Shown one piece after another: positions 21,685 to 28,478 of a DNA stretch of 37,645 bases. The notes beneath the pieces were generated by a model, which was not told the origin of the DNA, searched no databases, and saw only the letters and a program-made list of their open reading frames with translations. Positions within the stretch are counted from its first letter, which is position 1. Every line of letters begins with the position of its first letter. The translations under genes and the position numbers were made by a program. The stretch is from a virus, in the IMG/VR virus record IMGVR_UViG_3300034061_001837, positions 1-37,645 of that record; one strand, 5' to 3'.

Positions 21685-21897
21685 ATGGTATCAATCAGTT
21701 CTCTTGAACAAATGGAAGCAATTGTTTCCAAGAGCAGCAACCTTTCCTGGGATGGATGGGATGTTGTAGAGATGACAAGGTCAGATAAGGCCTTTACATC
21801 AAAGCAAGGAGCATTAAAAAATAATGCTTGGCACTTAAAAAAGATTTTTGTCGTTTCTAGAACTGGATGGGAAATACCTGACAAGTATGTAAGGTAG
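21685..21897 (+). CDS. Hypothetical protein (70 aa)
   Basis: An AAGGAG site precedes ATG. The product has a Trp-rich middle (NLSWDGWDVVEMTRS) and a basic helix, no cysteines. It stops one base before the WhiB start, so the two are co-expressed; a WhiB partner is possible but no family is recognised. Confidence 0.55.
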   Translation: MVSISSLEQMEAIVSKSSNLSWDGWDVVEMTRSDKAFTSKQGALKNNAWHLKKIFVVSRTGWEIPDKYVR

Positions 21898-21898
21898 C

Positions 21899-22180
21899 AT
21901 GAATAGGTATGAGTGGAAAGATGATGCTGCATGCTTGGACTATGACACAAATGTATTCTTTGACAAGTACGAAGAAGATGAACTTCTAAGACCTGCAGTA
22001 GACCTAATGTGTTCTAATTGTTCTGTAAGAAAAGAGTGCTTTTCTGTAGGAATATCTGGGAAAGAATGGGGAGTTTGGGGTGGTGTATACTTGGAAAATG
22101 GAGAAGTCTCTAAAGAGTTTTCTAGCCACAAGAGTAAGACTGACTGGGGAAAAACTTGGCAGTCGTTAACAATGGAGTAA
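21899..22180 (+). CDS. whiB: WhiB-family Fe-S transcription regulator
   Basis: 93 residues. The four cluster cysteines are C12, C38, C41 and C47 (C-x25-C-x2-C-x5-C), followed by the GVWGGVY turn (58-64) that contacts sigma factor region 4. A short basic stretch follows. WhiB proteins are confined to actinobacteria and their phages, and actinophage members can alter host transcription or block superinfection. This gene is the strongest pointer to the host phylum. Confidence 0.9.
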   Translation: MNRYEWKDDAACLDYDTNVFFDKYEEDELLRPAVDLMCSNCSVRKECFSVGISGKEWGVWGGVYLENGEVSKEFSSHKSKTDWGKTWQSLTME

Positions 22181-22181
22181 T

Positions 22182-22421
22182 ATGTATACAGACCAAATGA
22201 GAAGAGCGTTCAGATCATTGCACTGCCCCAAGGGGTTTTCTTTACAGATCATTGACAATGATAGTTTCATTACTGTAAAAGCAAAAGAAAAAGACTTTAT
22301 GTCTTTAGAAACAGTTGAACTTAAAAAGCAGGCTGTAGAGTATATGATCCGTGTTAAAAAAGCACTAGAAGATAATGGAGCGATTGTTCTATTAGTAAGA
22401 GAGGGTGGAAAAGAACTATGA
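22182..22421 (+). CDS. Hypothetical protein (79 aa)
   Basis: Starts one base after WhiB and overlaps the next gene by four bases (ATGA). Mixed alpha/beta sequence with one Cys and a long C-terminal helix ending in IVLLVREGGKEL. No family recognised. Confidence 0.55.
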   Translation: MYTDQMRRAFRSLHCPKGFSLQIIDNDSFITVKAKEKDFMSLETVELKKQAVEYMIRVKKALEDNGAIVLLVREGGKEL

Positions 22422-22825
22422 TTGAGTTAATTTTTATATGTATCTTGTCTTCTTTAACCTTGCTTTTCTTATCCCTATATGTTCTACAAAAAAGGGCTAA
22501 CAAGGCTCTTATCGCTAAAACTTTAGAGGCTTTGTTGATGCAGCAATTAACCAGTAATATAAACAAAACAGACAAAGATCAGTCTAATGAGGATTTTTTG
22601 AAATTTGTTTCAGATTCTCGTGATTGGGCATACCAATATATAGAAGAGGTTCAAAAAGGATTAGATAATTTTATTACTGATATTGAGCCTGAGATATCCT
22701 ACTTTGATGAATATGGGGTGGTCGGATCAGCCTACCCACACTACCACTCAATGAAGAAAATTTCAGGAGCATATAAAGAATTAAAGAAACTACTGCCAGA
22801 AGATTATGGTAGAATAGATACATGA
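22418..22825 (+). CDS. Membrane-anchored hypothetical protein (135 aa)
   Basis: An N-terminal transmembrane segment (IELIFICILSSLTLLFLSLY, residues 2-21) is followed by a soluble helical domain with a Tyr/His-rich patch (VGSAYPHYHS). Overlaps both neighbours by four bases. Function unknown. Confidence 0.55.
   Translation: MIELIFICILSSLTLLFLSLYVLQKRANKALIAKTLEALLMQQLTSNINKTDKDQSNEDFLKFVSDSRDWAYQYIEEVQKGLDNFITDIEPEISYFDEYGVVGSAYPHYHSMKKISGAYKELKKLLPEDYGRIDT
22810..22821 (+). promoter_or_regulatory. Possible leaderless promoter (TAGAAT)
   Basis: TAGAAT, six bases, then ATG 22822, within the end of the upstream gene. One mismatch to TATAAT, so weaker than the others. Confidence 0.45.
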
Positions 22826-23424
22826 TTAAAAGTCCTTCAGAAAAAGATGAGATATATTTAGCAAATGTTGCAAAAATAGGAAACTCTACAGACAATATAC
22901 AGTATATAGAAAAAGTTTTGTCCGAAGAAGAGCACACAAATCTTCTTAATTACGTAAAAAATGCCAGATCTTGGGAAAAGCAACCATGGGAAGCCATAAC
23001 TATTGAATCAGAAAGTTTGCCTGAAGAAATTCTCACAACACTAAATAAAGTATTTCAACTTGTTTATAAAAAGTCTGTAGAACTTTATAATGTGGATATT
23101 AATCCTTTTCATAAGTCTGCAATACATCTGGTTAAGTTTGTAAAGGGTTTTTCTTTAGATCCTCATGTGGACACCCTTTCGTCTGAGGGTAATCATATTG
23201 CTTCAGTATATTATATTAACGACGACTATACTGGTGGAGAAATCAACTTCCCAGACCATAAGTTACAAATTAAACCAAAACCTAATAGTTTAATAATTTT
23301 CCCTGGAAATGAAAATTATTTGCACGAAGTGCTTGAAATTGTAGACAATGACAGATATAGTTCAGCCATGTGGTTTCAATTTACTGGCTCCAGTTTTAAC
23401 AAAAAAGCAGAATGGTATAATTAA
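22822..23424 (+). CDS. 2OG-Fe(II) oxygenase, P4H-like, tandem copy 1
   Basis: 200 residues with H115-x-D117 (DPHVDTLS), SVYYINDDYTGGEINFPDH, LQIKPKPNSLIIFPG, H168 (YLHEV) and R178 (NDRYSSAMW). All ligands present. The gene directly downstream encodes a clear paralogue with the same N-terminal pattern (LGNS/IGNSxDNI, LSxEEH), showing tandem duplication. Confidence 0.87.
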   Translation: MIKSPSEKDEIYLANVAKIGNSTDNIQYIEKVLSEEEHTNLLNYVKNARSWEKQPWEAITIESESLPEEILTTLNKVFQLVYKKSVELYNVDINPFHKSAIHLVKFVKGFSLDPHVDTLSSEGNHIASVYYINDDYTGGEINFPDHKLQIKPKPNSLIIFPGNENYLHEVLEIVDNDRYSSAMWFQFTGSSFNKKAEWYN

Positions 23425-23427
23425 TAT
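23416..23427 (+). promoter_or_regulatory. Leaderless promoter of tandem copy 2
   Basis: GG-TATAAT (23416-23421), six bases, then ATG 23428. The -10 is built from the last coding bases of copy 1. Confidence 0.6.
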
Positions 23428-23982
23428 ATGACAAATAAAAACTTAGGAAACTCTGTAGACAATATAAAAATCACAGAAAATGTTTTATCTAAAGAAGAGC
23501 ATAAGCAACTACTTGACTATGCTATTAATATAGATTCTTGGAATGTTCAGCCTTGGGGAGTTCAAACATTTTCACCAGAAAAAATGCCAAAAGAAATTTC
23601 TAAAATTCTGGATAAGGTTTTTATGCTTGCTTATCAAAAATGTATAGACTCCTACAATGTAGAACTTTATTCTTTTGAAAATGAAAGAACGCCTTTAGTT
23701 AAATTTGAAAAAAATTATAAAATGAACGAGCATGCAGATACCGCAGGAGATTTTGCAGTTATATACTATCTTAACGATGATTATGATGGAGGAGAAATAA
23801 ACTTTATGGATCATAACCTAAAGATTAAGCCAAAGTCTAACAGTTTTATTACCTTCCCTAGCAATTCAGACTACTGGCATGAGGTGCTTGAAAATACTTT
23901 AAAAGAAAGGTATTCTGCTACTCAATGGTTTAAGTATGCTGGATCCAGTGTGCAAAGACCAGCACTAGGTTTAGTCAGATGA
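23428..23982 (+). CDS. 2OG-Fe(II) oxygenase, P4H-like, tandem copy 2
   Basis: 184 residues with H102-x-D104 (NEHADTAG), VIYYLNDDYDGGEINF, LKIKPKSNSFITFPS, H151 (YWHEV) and R161 (KERYSATQWF). Paralogue of the preceding gene. It lacks that gene's N-terminal extension and has its own leaderless promoter, so the copies can be expressed separately. Confidence 0.87.
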   Translation: MTNKNLGNSVDNIKITENVLSKEEHKQLLDYAINIDSWNVQPWGVQTFSPEKMPKEISKILDKVFMLAYQKCIDSYNVELYSFENERTPLVKFEKNYKMNEHADTAGDFAVIYYLNDDYDGGEINFMDHNLKIKPKSNSFITFPSNSDYWHEVLENTLKERYSATQWFKYAGSSVQRPALGLVR

Positions 23983-24131
23983 TAACTTTTAAGTCATACG
24001 AAGATCTAGAGCACATTGCTTTTTATTATTGTCATGTGCTAGATTGTAAACTTGAAGCAGAAAAATTATATGCAACCGAAACACAGATTAGAGATGTCTG
24101 TATAAATCATTATACAGAACTAACAAAGTAA
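23979..24131 (+). CDS. Hypothetical protein (50 aa)
   Basis: Starts in an ATGA overlap with the oxygenase stop. Helical, with Cys at 18, 23 and 41 and several His; a metal site is conceivable. No family recognised. Confidence 0.55.
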   Translation: MITFKSYEDLEHIAFYYCHVLDCKLEAEKLYATETQIRDVCINHYTELTK

Positions 24132-24148
24132 TATCCTAGGAGGAAAAA

Positions 24149-24448
24149 ATGAACGAACAAATCAAAGCAGTACTAGCGTCATATGGAAGATCAGTTCTTG
24201 GTGCAGCAACAGCGTTGTATGCATCTGGAGTAACAGATCCACAGACACTTGCATACTCATTACTTGGTGCGCTTGTACCAGTTGTATTGAGAGCAGCCAA
24301 CCCTTCAGACACAGCATTCGGAAGAATGCCTTCAGTTGAAGAGGTTGATAAGGCAGTTAAGTCTGCAAAGGTTGTTAAGAAGACCGCAAAGAAGGCTCCT
24401 GTAAAGAAGTCATCAGGTGGCGGAAGAACAAATAGCCAAGTAAAGTAA
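24149..24448 (+). CDS. Holin-like small membrane protein with Lys-rich SSGGG tail
   Basis: AGGAGG precedes ATG. 99 residues: two weakly hydrophobic helices (about 8-27 VLASYGRSVLGAATALYASG and 31-49 LAYSLLGALVPVVLRAA) followed by a Lys/Ala-rich cytoplasmic tail that ends KKSSGGGRTNSQVK. The endolysin at 15332 ends in a very similar KKSSGGGG tail. Two membrane helices with a basic tail fit a holin; a structural peptide is an alternative. A terminator follows immediately. Confidence 0.5.
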   Translation: MNEQIKAVLASYGRSVLGAATALYASGVTDPQTLAYSLLGALVPVVLRAANPSDTAFGRMPSVEEVDKAVKSAKVVKKTAKKAPVKKSSGGGRTNSQVK

Positions 24449-24462
24449 TTTTGCTATAGACT

Positions 24463-24494
24463 AGCAGGCTTGTTATTTAGCAGGCCTGCTTTTC
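24463..24494 (+). terminator. Rho-independent terminator
   Basis: Stem AGCAGGC (24463-24469) pairs with GCCTGCT (24484-24490), then TTTT. It separates the plus-strand operon from the converging methyltransferase gene. The complementary strand lacks a T run after the hairpin, so it should act mainly in the plus direction. Confidence 0.8.
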
Positions 24495-24501
24495 TATTTC
24501 A

Positions 24502-25176
24502 TTACGAGTTTCTTTTAATATATATATCATGAAACCCAAGATTATGCAAAACTAATGCATCAACAGACCAGTTTGTATTAAAGTGTAAAAATTCATTTAC
24601 GCTTTGGTATATACCGACATGGCCTTCATACATTAGACTATCATAATTTATATAAGAGGTTAATCCTATAACCCCACCAACATTAACTAATTTTGCTGAA
24701 TCTGATATTAGTTTTCTTGTCATAAGTCTTTCTCTTCCGATGTCTAAAAGTATAAGGTCATACCTTTTATTTAAAATAGGAAGCACATCTATCGCATCTC
24801 CCTTTATAGTATTTACATTGGGGTAGTGAGAAAATTTATTTTTTATATGTTCTTCGTGAGTTATTGACTTATCTTCTGGAGCGTTGCCACCTGGGTGTAA
24901 AACTCCAGGAGCGTTATTGTACCAATCTAAAAGATCTGCACTTGTAGCATTTGTCTGGCCTATAAAAATATCAGCAGAGTTACCCCATCCAACACCAACT
25001 TCTAAATATACTATATTTTTATTTAAAGTTTTTGCGTATTCATATTTTGAAGTAAAGATTCTCGCATTATTTAGTTGATTTTGAGATATAGGTCTTGCTA
25101 TTTCTATTTCATTATACCCATATTCTTTTTCTTCATGATACTCTAATGGACCCTTTATAACTTTGTGACTATTCAT
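24502..25176 (-). CDS. Class I SAM-dependent methyltransferase
   Basis: 224 residues with a Rossmann methyltransferase core: YLEVGVGWGNSADIF as motif I, an acidic second strand ending TSADLLDW, NTIKGDAIDVLP as motif III-like, and YDLILLDIG followed by LVNVGGVIGL. The layout resembles small sugar or natural-product methyltransferases rather than a DNA methylase, since no target-recognition domain or NPPY motif is seen. A lone minus-strand gene between plus-strand blocks, with its own leaderless promoter, it looks like an independent cargo gene. Confidence 0.75.
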   Translation of the reverse strand: MNSHKVIKGPLEYHEEKEYGYNEIEIARPISQNQLNNARIFTSKYEYAKTLNKNIVYLEVGVGWGNSADIFIGQTNATSADLLDWYNNAPGVLHPGGNAPEDKSITHEEHIKNKFSHYPNVNTIKGDAIDVLPILNKRYDLILLDIGRERLMTRKLISDSAKLVNVGGVIGLTSYINYDSLMYEGHVGIYQSVNEFLHFNTNWSVDALVLHNLGFHDIYIKRNS

Positions 25177-25188
25177 ATTTTAATTATA
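25177..25188 (-). promoter_or_regulatory. Leaderless promoter of the methyltransferase
   Basis: On the minus strand GG-TATAAT (25183-25188) is followed by six bases and ATG 25176. It is back-to-back with the promoter at 25205. Confidence 0.7.
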
Positions 25189-25204
25189 CCATATGGGGAT
25201 ATGC

Positions 25205-25216
25205 TATAATTTAAGT
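25205..25216 (+). promoter_or_regulatory. Leaderless promoter of JmjC-like copy 1
   Basis: Extended ATGC-TATAAT (25205-25210), six bases, ATG 25217. It fixes the start eight codons inside the longest open frame. The -10 falls where the divergent minus promoter would need its -35. Confidence 0.7.
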
Positions 25217-25831
25217 ATGACCAAAATAACAAAGAATGACCTAATATTGGCAACAGAACAAAAAAGAATTCATGTATCAAGAAATTTTCTTACAAAGACT
25301 CCTTCTTGGTCAGACATATCAGATATATATGATTTAGATAAAAAGGTAGTGCATATGTCTTTTGGATCATTTCAGGCACAAGAAAAAGAAATTATATTCT
25401 ATTATTACAAAGATATACTCCATAGAATCAATGAAGTTTATAAAGGGTACTTTCTTTTTGGTATGGTAATAGTGCATTTTATAAATAGAAATAATAATAT
25501 TATTGGTGATCCCGATTGTTTAAGTTTGTTTAACAGGTTTCGTGAAAACAACCCTAAAAAAATTCCAGATAATATTACTATTAAAGATCATGGGATAGAT
25601 GGAGATTTTTGGAATCCTAAAGTACACTTTGATAGAGAAAACAGGTTCTTTGTACAAGGTGGTGGACAAAGCCTATGGAGACTTTTTGATGATTCAGAAA
25701 ATTTGATTGATGCAATTATCTTAAACCCAGGTGACCTAGCATATATTCCAAAAGGTGTAAGGCACAGTGTTGAGTCTGTAGGTCCAAGACACTCAATAAG
25801 TATAGCCTTTTCTGATGAACCTGTGCTATAA
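25217..25831 (+). CDS. JmjC/cupin-type Fe(II) oxygenase, copy 1
   Basis: 204 residues. The C-terminal part has the JmjC/cupin iron site H137-x-D139 (VHFDRENRF) and distal H183 (IPKGVRHSVES), with GGGQSLWRLF and NPGDLAYIP strands between. The pattern resembles ribosomal-oxygenase-type cupin_4 proteins that hydroxylate amino acid side chains, but this version is much shorter, with only an N-terminal helical region. A paralogue lies at 26831. No ribosome-binding site: leaderless. Confidence 0.72.
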   Translation: MTKITKNDLILATEQKRIHVSRNFLTKTPSWSDISDIYDLDKKVVHMSFGSFQAQEKEIIFYYYKDILHRINEVYKGYFLFGMVIVHFINRNNNIIGDPDCLSLFNRFRENNPKKIPDNITIKDHGIDGDFWNPKVHFDRENRFFVQGGGQSLWRLFDDSENLIDAIILNPGDLAYIPKGVRHSVESVGPRHSISIAFSDEPVL

Positions 25832-25832
25832 T
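25827..25832 (+). promoter_or_regulatory. -10 box of the hsp20 gene
   Basis: TGC-TATAAT overlaps the stop codon of the JmjC-like gene. It yields a leader of about 50 bases with GAAAGGGG before ATG 25890. Confidence 0.55.
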
Positions 25833-25889
25833 ATTAATACCTGCCCAAATGGGGGGTAAATTAACTTATTCGCTTGAAAGGGGAATAAC

Positions 25890-26294
25890 ATGGTAAAAAC
25901 AGCACTGGATCTTTTTAATGATCCTTTTTTCAACACCTTCTCAAATTTTCAGAAGGTAACAACAACAACAAACTATCCACCTTATAACCAGATTAAACTA
26001 AATGATAAAGAATATATTCTTTCATTTGCTTTGGCTGGATTCTCTAAGGATGATGTCTCAGTATCGCTAGACAATCGCAAACTTACAATCAAGGGCGAAA
26101 AGCAGGATGCTGAGTTACCAGAGGGTGCAGAGTATCTACACAAGGGAATTGCTGCTCGCAAGTTTACAGATATCTTTACCCTTCCTGAGTTCGTTGAAGT
26201 TATTGGGGCTGAATTTAAAGATGGTATCTTAGATGTCAAACTTGAAAAGCAGATCCCAGAAGACAAACTTCCAAAGACTATTGAAATTCAGTAG
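25890..26294 (+). CDS. Hsp20/alpha-crystallin small heat-shock protein
   Basis: 134 residues. The alpha-crystallin domain spans about 30-125: YILSFALAGFSKDDVSVSLDN, KLTIKGEK, FTLPEFVEV and the hallmark A-x-x-x-D-G-I-L motif (AEFKDGILDVKL). An I-E-I motif near the C-terminus fits the I-x-I anchor for oligomer assembly. ATP-independent holdase. Phage copies may protect replication or virion proteins. Unlike the neighbouring oxygenases it has a long leader and a ribosome-binding site. Confidence 0.9.
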   Translation: MVKTALDLFNDPFFNTFSNFQKVTTTTNYPPYNQIKLNDKEYILSFALAGFSKDDVSVSLDNRKLTIKGEKQDAELPEGAEYLHKGIAARKFTDIFTLPEFVEVIGAEFKDGILDVKLEKQIPEDKLPKTIEIQ

Positions 26295-26410
26295 TATAAT
26301 GGATAACATTCCGTCATGATACATGCAGTTGCTTTTAGCAACCTTATTGCTGAGTACGGATAAGCCAGGGTCGCACCCTGGGAGACCTGAGCAAGTCTAT
26401 AAACTGCTCC
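26295..26410 (+). ncRNA. Candidate structured RNA 1
   Basis: TATAAT (26295-26300) predicts a transcript start near 26307 in a 250-base gap without a gene. Downstream are GTTGC/GCAAC (26328-26332 with 26338-26342), CCAGGGT/ACCCTGG with a CGC loop (26365-26381), GAGCA/TGCTC (26389-26393 with 26405-26409) and a closing TCCGT/ACGGA (26310-26314 with 26356-26360). AGCAA and TTGCT segments alternate, so different hairpins exclude each other, as in switches. Function unknown. The 3' end is not defined. Confidence 0.45.
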
Positions 26411-26416
26411 ATTGAC

Positions 26417-26426
26417 ATGCTACAAT
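26417..26426 (+). promoter_or_regulatory. Extended -10 for candidate RNA 2
   Basis: ATGCTACAAT matches the decamer ATGCTATAAT seen at several leaderless genes. Six bases further is 26433, the first base of a long closing stem. Confidence 0.55.
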
Positions 26427-26432
26427 ATAATT

Positions 26433-26516
26433 GTCCCACACAGGACCTTAGTGATGGATTAGTTACCCATTGGATAGAGACCGTGGCGCAAGTCAGGTGA
26501 ATTGCCTGTGTGGGAC
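26433..26516 (+). ncRNA. Candidate structured RNA 2 with a 12-bp closing stem
   Basis: GTCCCACACAGG (26433-26444) is perfectly complementary to CCTGTGTGGGAC (26505-26516), enclosing 60 bases that contain smaller pairings (ATGG/CCAT, CAGG/CCTG). The left arm begins exactly at the transcription start predicted from the upstream -10, and TATTTTG follows shortly after the right arm. There is no plausible coding frame. It is not a tRNA: no T loop and no fitting anticodon arm. A small regulatory RNA is the best guess; a 6S-like RNA-polymerase decoy is a weaker alternative. Confidence 0.5.
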
Positions 26517-26530
26517 CTAATATTTTGCGG

Positions 26531-26543
26531 TATAATAATAACA
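26531..26543 (+). promoter_or_regulatory. Leaderless promoter of the HNH gene
   Basis: GG-TATAAT (26531-26536), seven bases, ATG 26544. One base longer than the usual six. Confidence 0.55.
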
Positions 26544-26810
26544 ATGACTGACAAAGAGTTAGACCATTATAATAAGCAGCAGTATAAGAAGATGCTTGCT
26601 AAGATAAAAGAGGATTCTGGCTGTGTGGACTGTGGTGTTGGTAACCACATAATCCTAGACTTTGATCACATAAGAGATAAGAAGTACAATATATCCAGAA
26701 TGATACACGATGGTTTTTCATGGAAGGCTATTAAAAAAGAGATTGAAAAGTGTGAGGTGGTTTGTGCTAACTGCCACAGGATAAGGACACATTATCGTTT
26801 AAATGGCTAA
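26544..26810 (+). CDS. HNH endonuclease (88 aa)
   Basis: Start fixed by the adjacent leaderless promoter. The protein has a zinc-binding C27-x2-C30, the HNH strand with D41-H42 (ILDFDHIRDKKYNIS), and C74-x2-C77-H78 (CANCHRIRTHYR). It is short and free-standing. Such enzymes are often homing endonucleases; the neighbouring structured RNA region might be its former target, though no intron splice sites are recognisable. Its stop is 20 bases before the next gene. Confidence 0.85.
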   Translation: MTDKELDHYNKQQYKKMLAKIKEDSGCVDCGVGNHIILDFDHIRDKKYNISRMIHDGFSWKAIKKEIEKCEVVCANCHRIRTHYRLNG

Positions 26811-26818
26811 GAGTATGC

Positions 26819-26830
26819 TATAATTTTTAC
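26819..26830 (+). promoter_or_regulatory. Leaderless promoter of JmjC-like copy 2
   Basis: ATGC-TATAAT (26819-26824), six bases, ATG 26831. The decamer is the same as at copy 1. Confidence 0.7.
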
Positions 26831-27472
26831 ATGACACTAATTACAAAAGAAGACCTGATCTCTGCTACGAAACAAAGAAGACTGCATGTTGTAGAAAATT
26901 TTTATAAAGATTTTCCTTCCTGGAAAGATATAGATGGTTTTTATGATAGTGCAAAAGAAACTGGAACTATAGACTATAACTCTTTTGGCACTATGGTTAT
27001 TGAAAAGGATACAAGAGTTTTAGAATATTACAAAAAAGCAGTAGCAGATATTTCTTTGTATCATAATGGACATGTAATTTTTTCAATGATGATCATTCAT
27101 TTCATAAATAGAAACAGGAATACGATGGCAGATAAGAATCTAGCCAACCTTTTTTCAAAATTTGTTAAAGATAATTCTAAAAAGATTCCAAAAGAACTTA
27201 CAGTTCATGATTATGGGGTGGACGGATGGCCAACTGAGTCTTGGGATCCTGAAGTTCACTCAGACCAGCAAGACAGATTTTTTATTCAGGGTAGCGGACA
27301 AAGTCTGTGGAAAATTTTTCATGAAAATAAAGATTTAAACTATGAAGTATTATTAAGTGAAGGAGATGCAGCCTATATACCAAAAGGGGTTGTCCATAGT
27401 GTTGAGTCCATGTGCCCAAGACATTCTGTAAGCATAGCCTTTTCTGACGACCCAGAGATTGCCCAGGCTTAG
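26831..27472 (+). CDS. JmjC/cupin-type Fe(II) oxygenase, copy 2
   Basis: 213 residues, paralogue of the gene at 25217: same opening (ITKEDLISAT), same HFINRN block, H143-x-D145 (VHSDQQDRF), GSGQSLWKIF, and distal H189 (IPKGVVHSVES) with the PRHSVSIAFSD ending. All iron ligands kept. The copies have diverged well outside the core, so the duplication is old. Hsp20, two RNAs and HNH lie between them. Confidence 0.72.
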   Translation: MTLITKEDLISATKQRRLHVVENFYKDFPSWKDIDGFYDSAKETGTIDYNSFGTMVIEKDTRVLEYYKKAVADISLYHNGHVIFSMMIIHFINRNRNTMADKNLANLFSKFVKDNSKKIPKELTVHDYGVDGWPTESWDPEVHSDQQDRFFIQGSGQSLWKIFHENKDLNYEVLLSEGDAAYIPKGVVHSVESMCPRHSVSIAFSDDPEIAQA

Positions 27473-27485
27473 TTTTAAGGCATGC

Positions 27486-27497
27486 TATAATAGTTAT
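27486..27497 (+). promoter_or_regulatory. Leaderless promoter of the 27498 gene
   Basis: ATGC-TATAAT (27486-27491), six bases, ATG 27498. It rejects the upstream in-frame ATG at 27459, which lies before the promoter. Confidence 0.7.
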
Positions 27498-28478
27498 ATG
27501 CTAAAAGAAGGCGACTTTGTCATGGGATCAACCTCTGAGGGGGTTGTACATGGTGTTATAGAGCACATCATGAACGAAGGTGGGATACTTGGTACCCCTG
27601 GATCAGAATATTCCTTAGTCTCAATGCCACCAGAAAATCCAGCAATGTCAGTCAGAATACATAAAGAAGAAAACGGTACATGGAAGCCAACAGCATACAG
27701 TATTGGCATGATGTACAAGGATGCTGAAAAAGCAGATATGGATAATCACACAATGGATTCAGAAACAGCAATGGCAATGTACGATTCACAGATGGGCAAG
27801 TCGTACAAGGAAGAAGAAGAAAAGATTAAAAAAGAATATGAGGGTTGTGGCTGTCCAATGTGTAAAGAACTAAATGTTGCATGCGAAGAATGCCCACAGT
27901 GTCAGGCTGGAGAAATGAAATCAGATTGTTGTGCTAATGTAAACAAGCAAGCACCTTGCTGGGATGGTTATGTACAGCGTGGTATGAAGCCAGGTGCAAA
28001 TGGTAGACCAGTTCCTAATTGTGTGCCTGATGCAAAAGCAGATGATCTATTTGAAGATGATGACACAGTTGAATATGAAACAGATTCAGTATCAAAGGCT
28101 GAAGGCTACTCACCACCAGCAGGAGCAAGATCTGCTGCTCGTAGAGCAATTAAGTTTAAAGAAGATGGTAAAGCAACTGGTGCAGGAACTGCAGTTGGTT
28201 GGACTCGTGCAGGGCAGTTAGCAAGAGGAGAAACTATTTCTCTTAGTACTGTCAAGAGAATGTATTCATACTTCTCACGCCATGAGGTAGATAAGAAGGG
28301 CAAGGACTGGGGTAACTCAGCAAATCCTTCTAACGGTTACATCATGTGGTTAGCATGGGGTGGAGACGCAGGTTTCTCGTGGTCGAGAGGAATCGTTAAT
28401 CGTGAAAAAGATAAGGCTTTGTTTGCTGATTTTGGCAAGGACTACACAAAGGTACAAACAGAAAGACACTCACTATAA
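27498..28478 (+). CDS. Phage protein with Cys-rich centre and conserved C-terminal domain
   Basis: 326 residues. The N-terminal 80 residues form a beta-rich KOW/SH3-like region (GDFVMGSTSEGVVHGVIEHI). The centre has a Cys-rich block (GCGCPMCKEL, CEECPQCQ, DCCANV) able to bind zinc, then YVQRGMKPGANGRPVPNCVP. The C-terminus has AGARSAARRAIKFK, GWTRAGQLA and GYIMWLAWGGDAGFSW, a module common in phage proteins linked to heads or to larger fusions. Function not established; this is the likeliest virion-assembly protein of the region besides terminase. Confidence 0.55.
   Translation: MLKEGDFVMGSTSEGVVHGVIEHIMNEGGILGTPGSEYSLVSMPPENPAMSVRIHKEENGTWKPTAYSIGMMYKDAEKADMDNHTMDSETAMAMYDSQMGKSYKEEEEKIKKEYEGCGCPMCKELNVACEECPQCQAGEMKSDCCANVNKQAPCWDGYVQRGMKPGANGRPVPNCVPDAKADDLFEDDDTVEYETDSVSKAEGYSPPAGARSAARRAIKFKEDGKATGAGTAVGWTRAGQLARGETISLSTVKRMYSYFSRHEVDKKGKDWGNSANPSNGYIMWLAWGGDAGFSWSRGIVNREKDKALFADFGKDYTKVQTERHSL

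Noticed and set aside
26307-26365. A tRNA-Lys-like cloverleaf with a CTTTTAG loop
   Set aside because: The loop and short acceptor-like stem can be drawn, but there is no T arm or T loop and the acceptor has only five pairs.
26544-26810. HNH gene as part of a group I intron
   Set aside because: The neighbouring RNA elements do not interrupt a recognisable gene, and no P-Q-R-S core or splice sites can be identified by eye.
27459-27497. N-terminal extension of the 27498 protein
   Set aside because: The extension lies upstream of the TATAAT box that sits six bases before ATG 27498, so it would not be in the transcript from that promoter.
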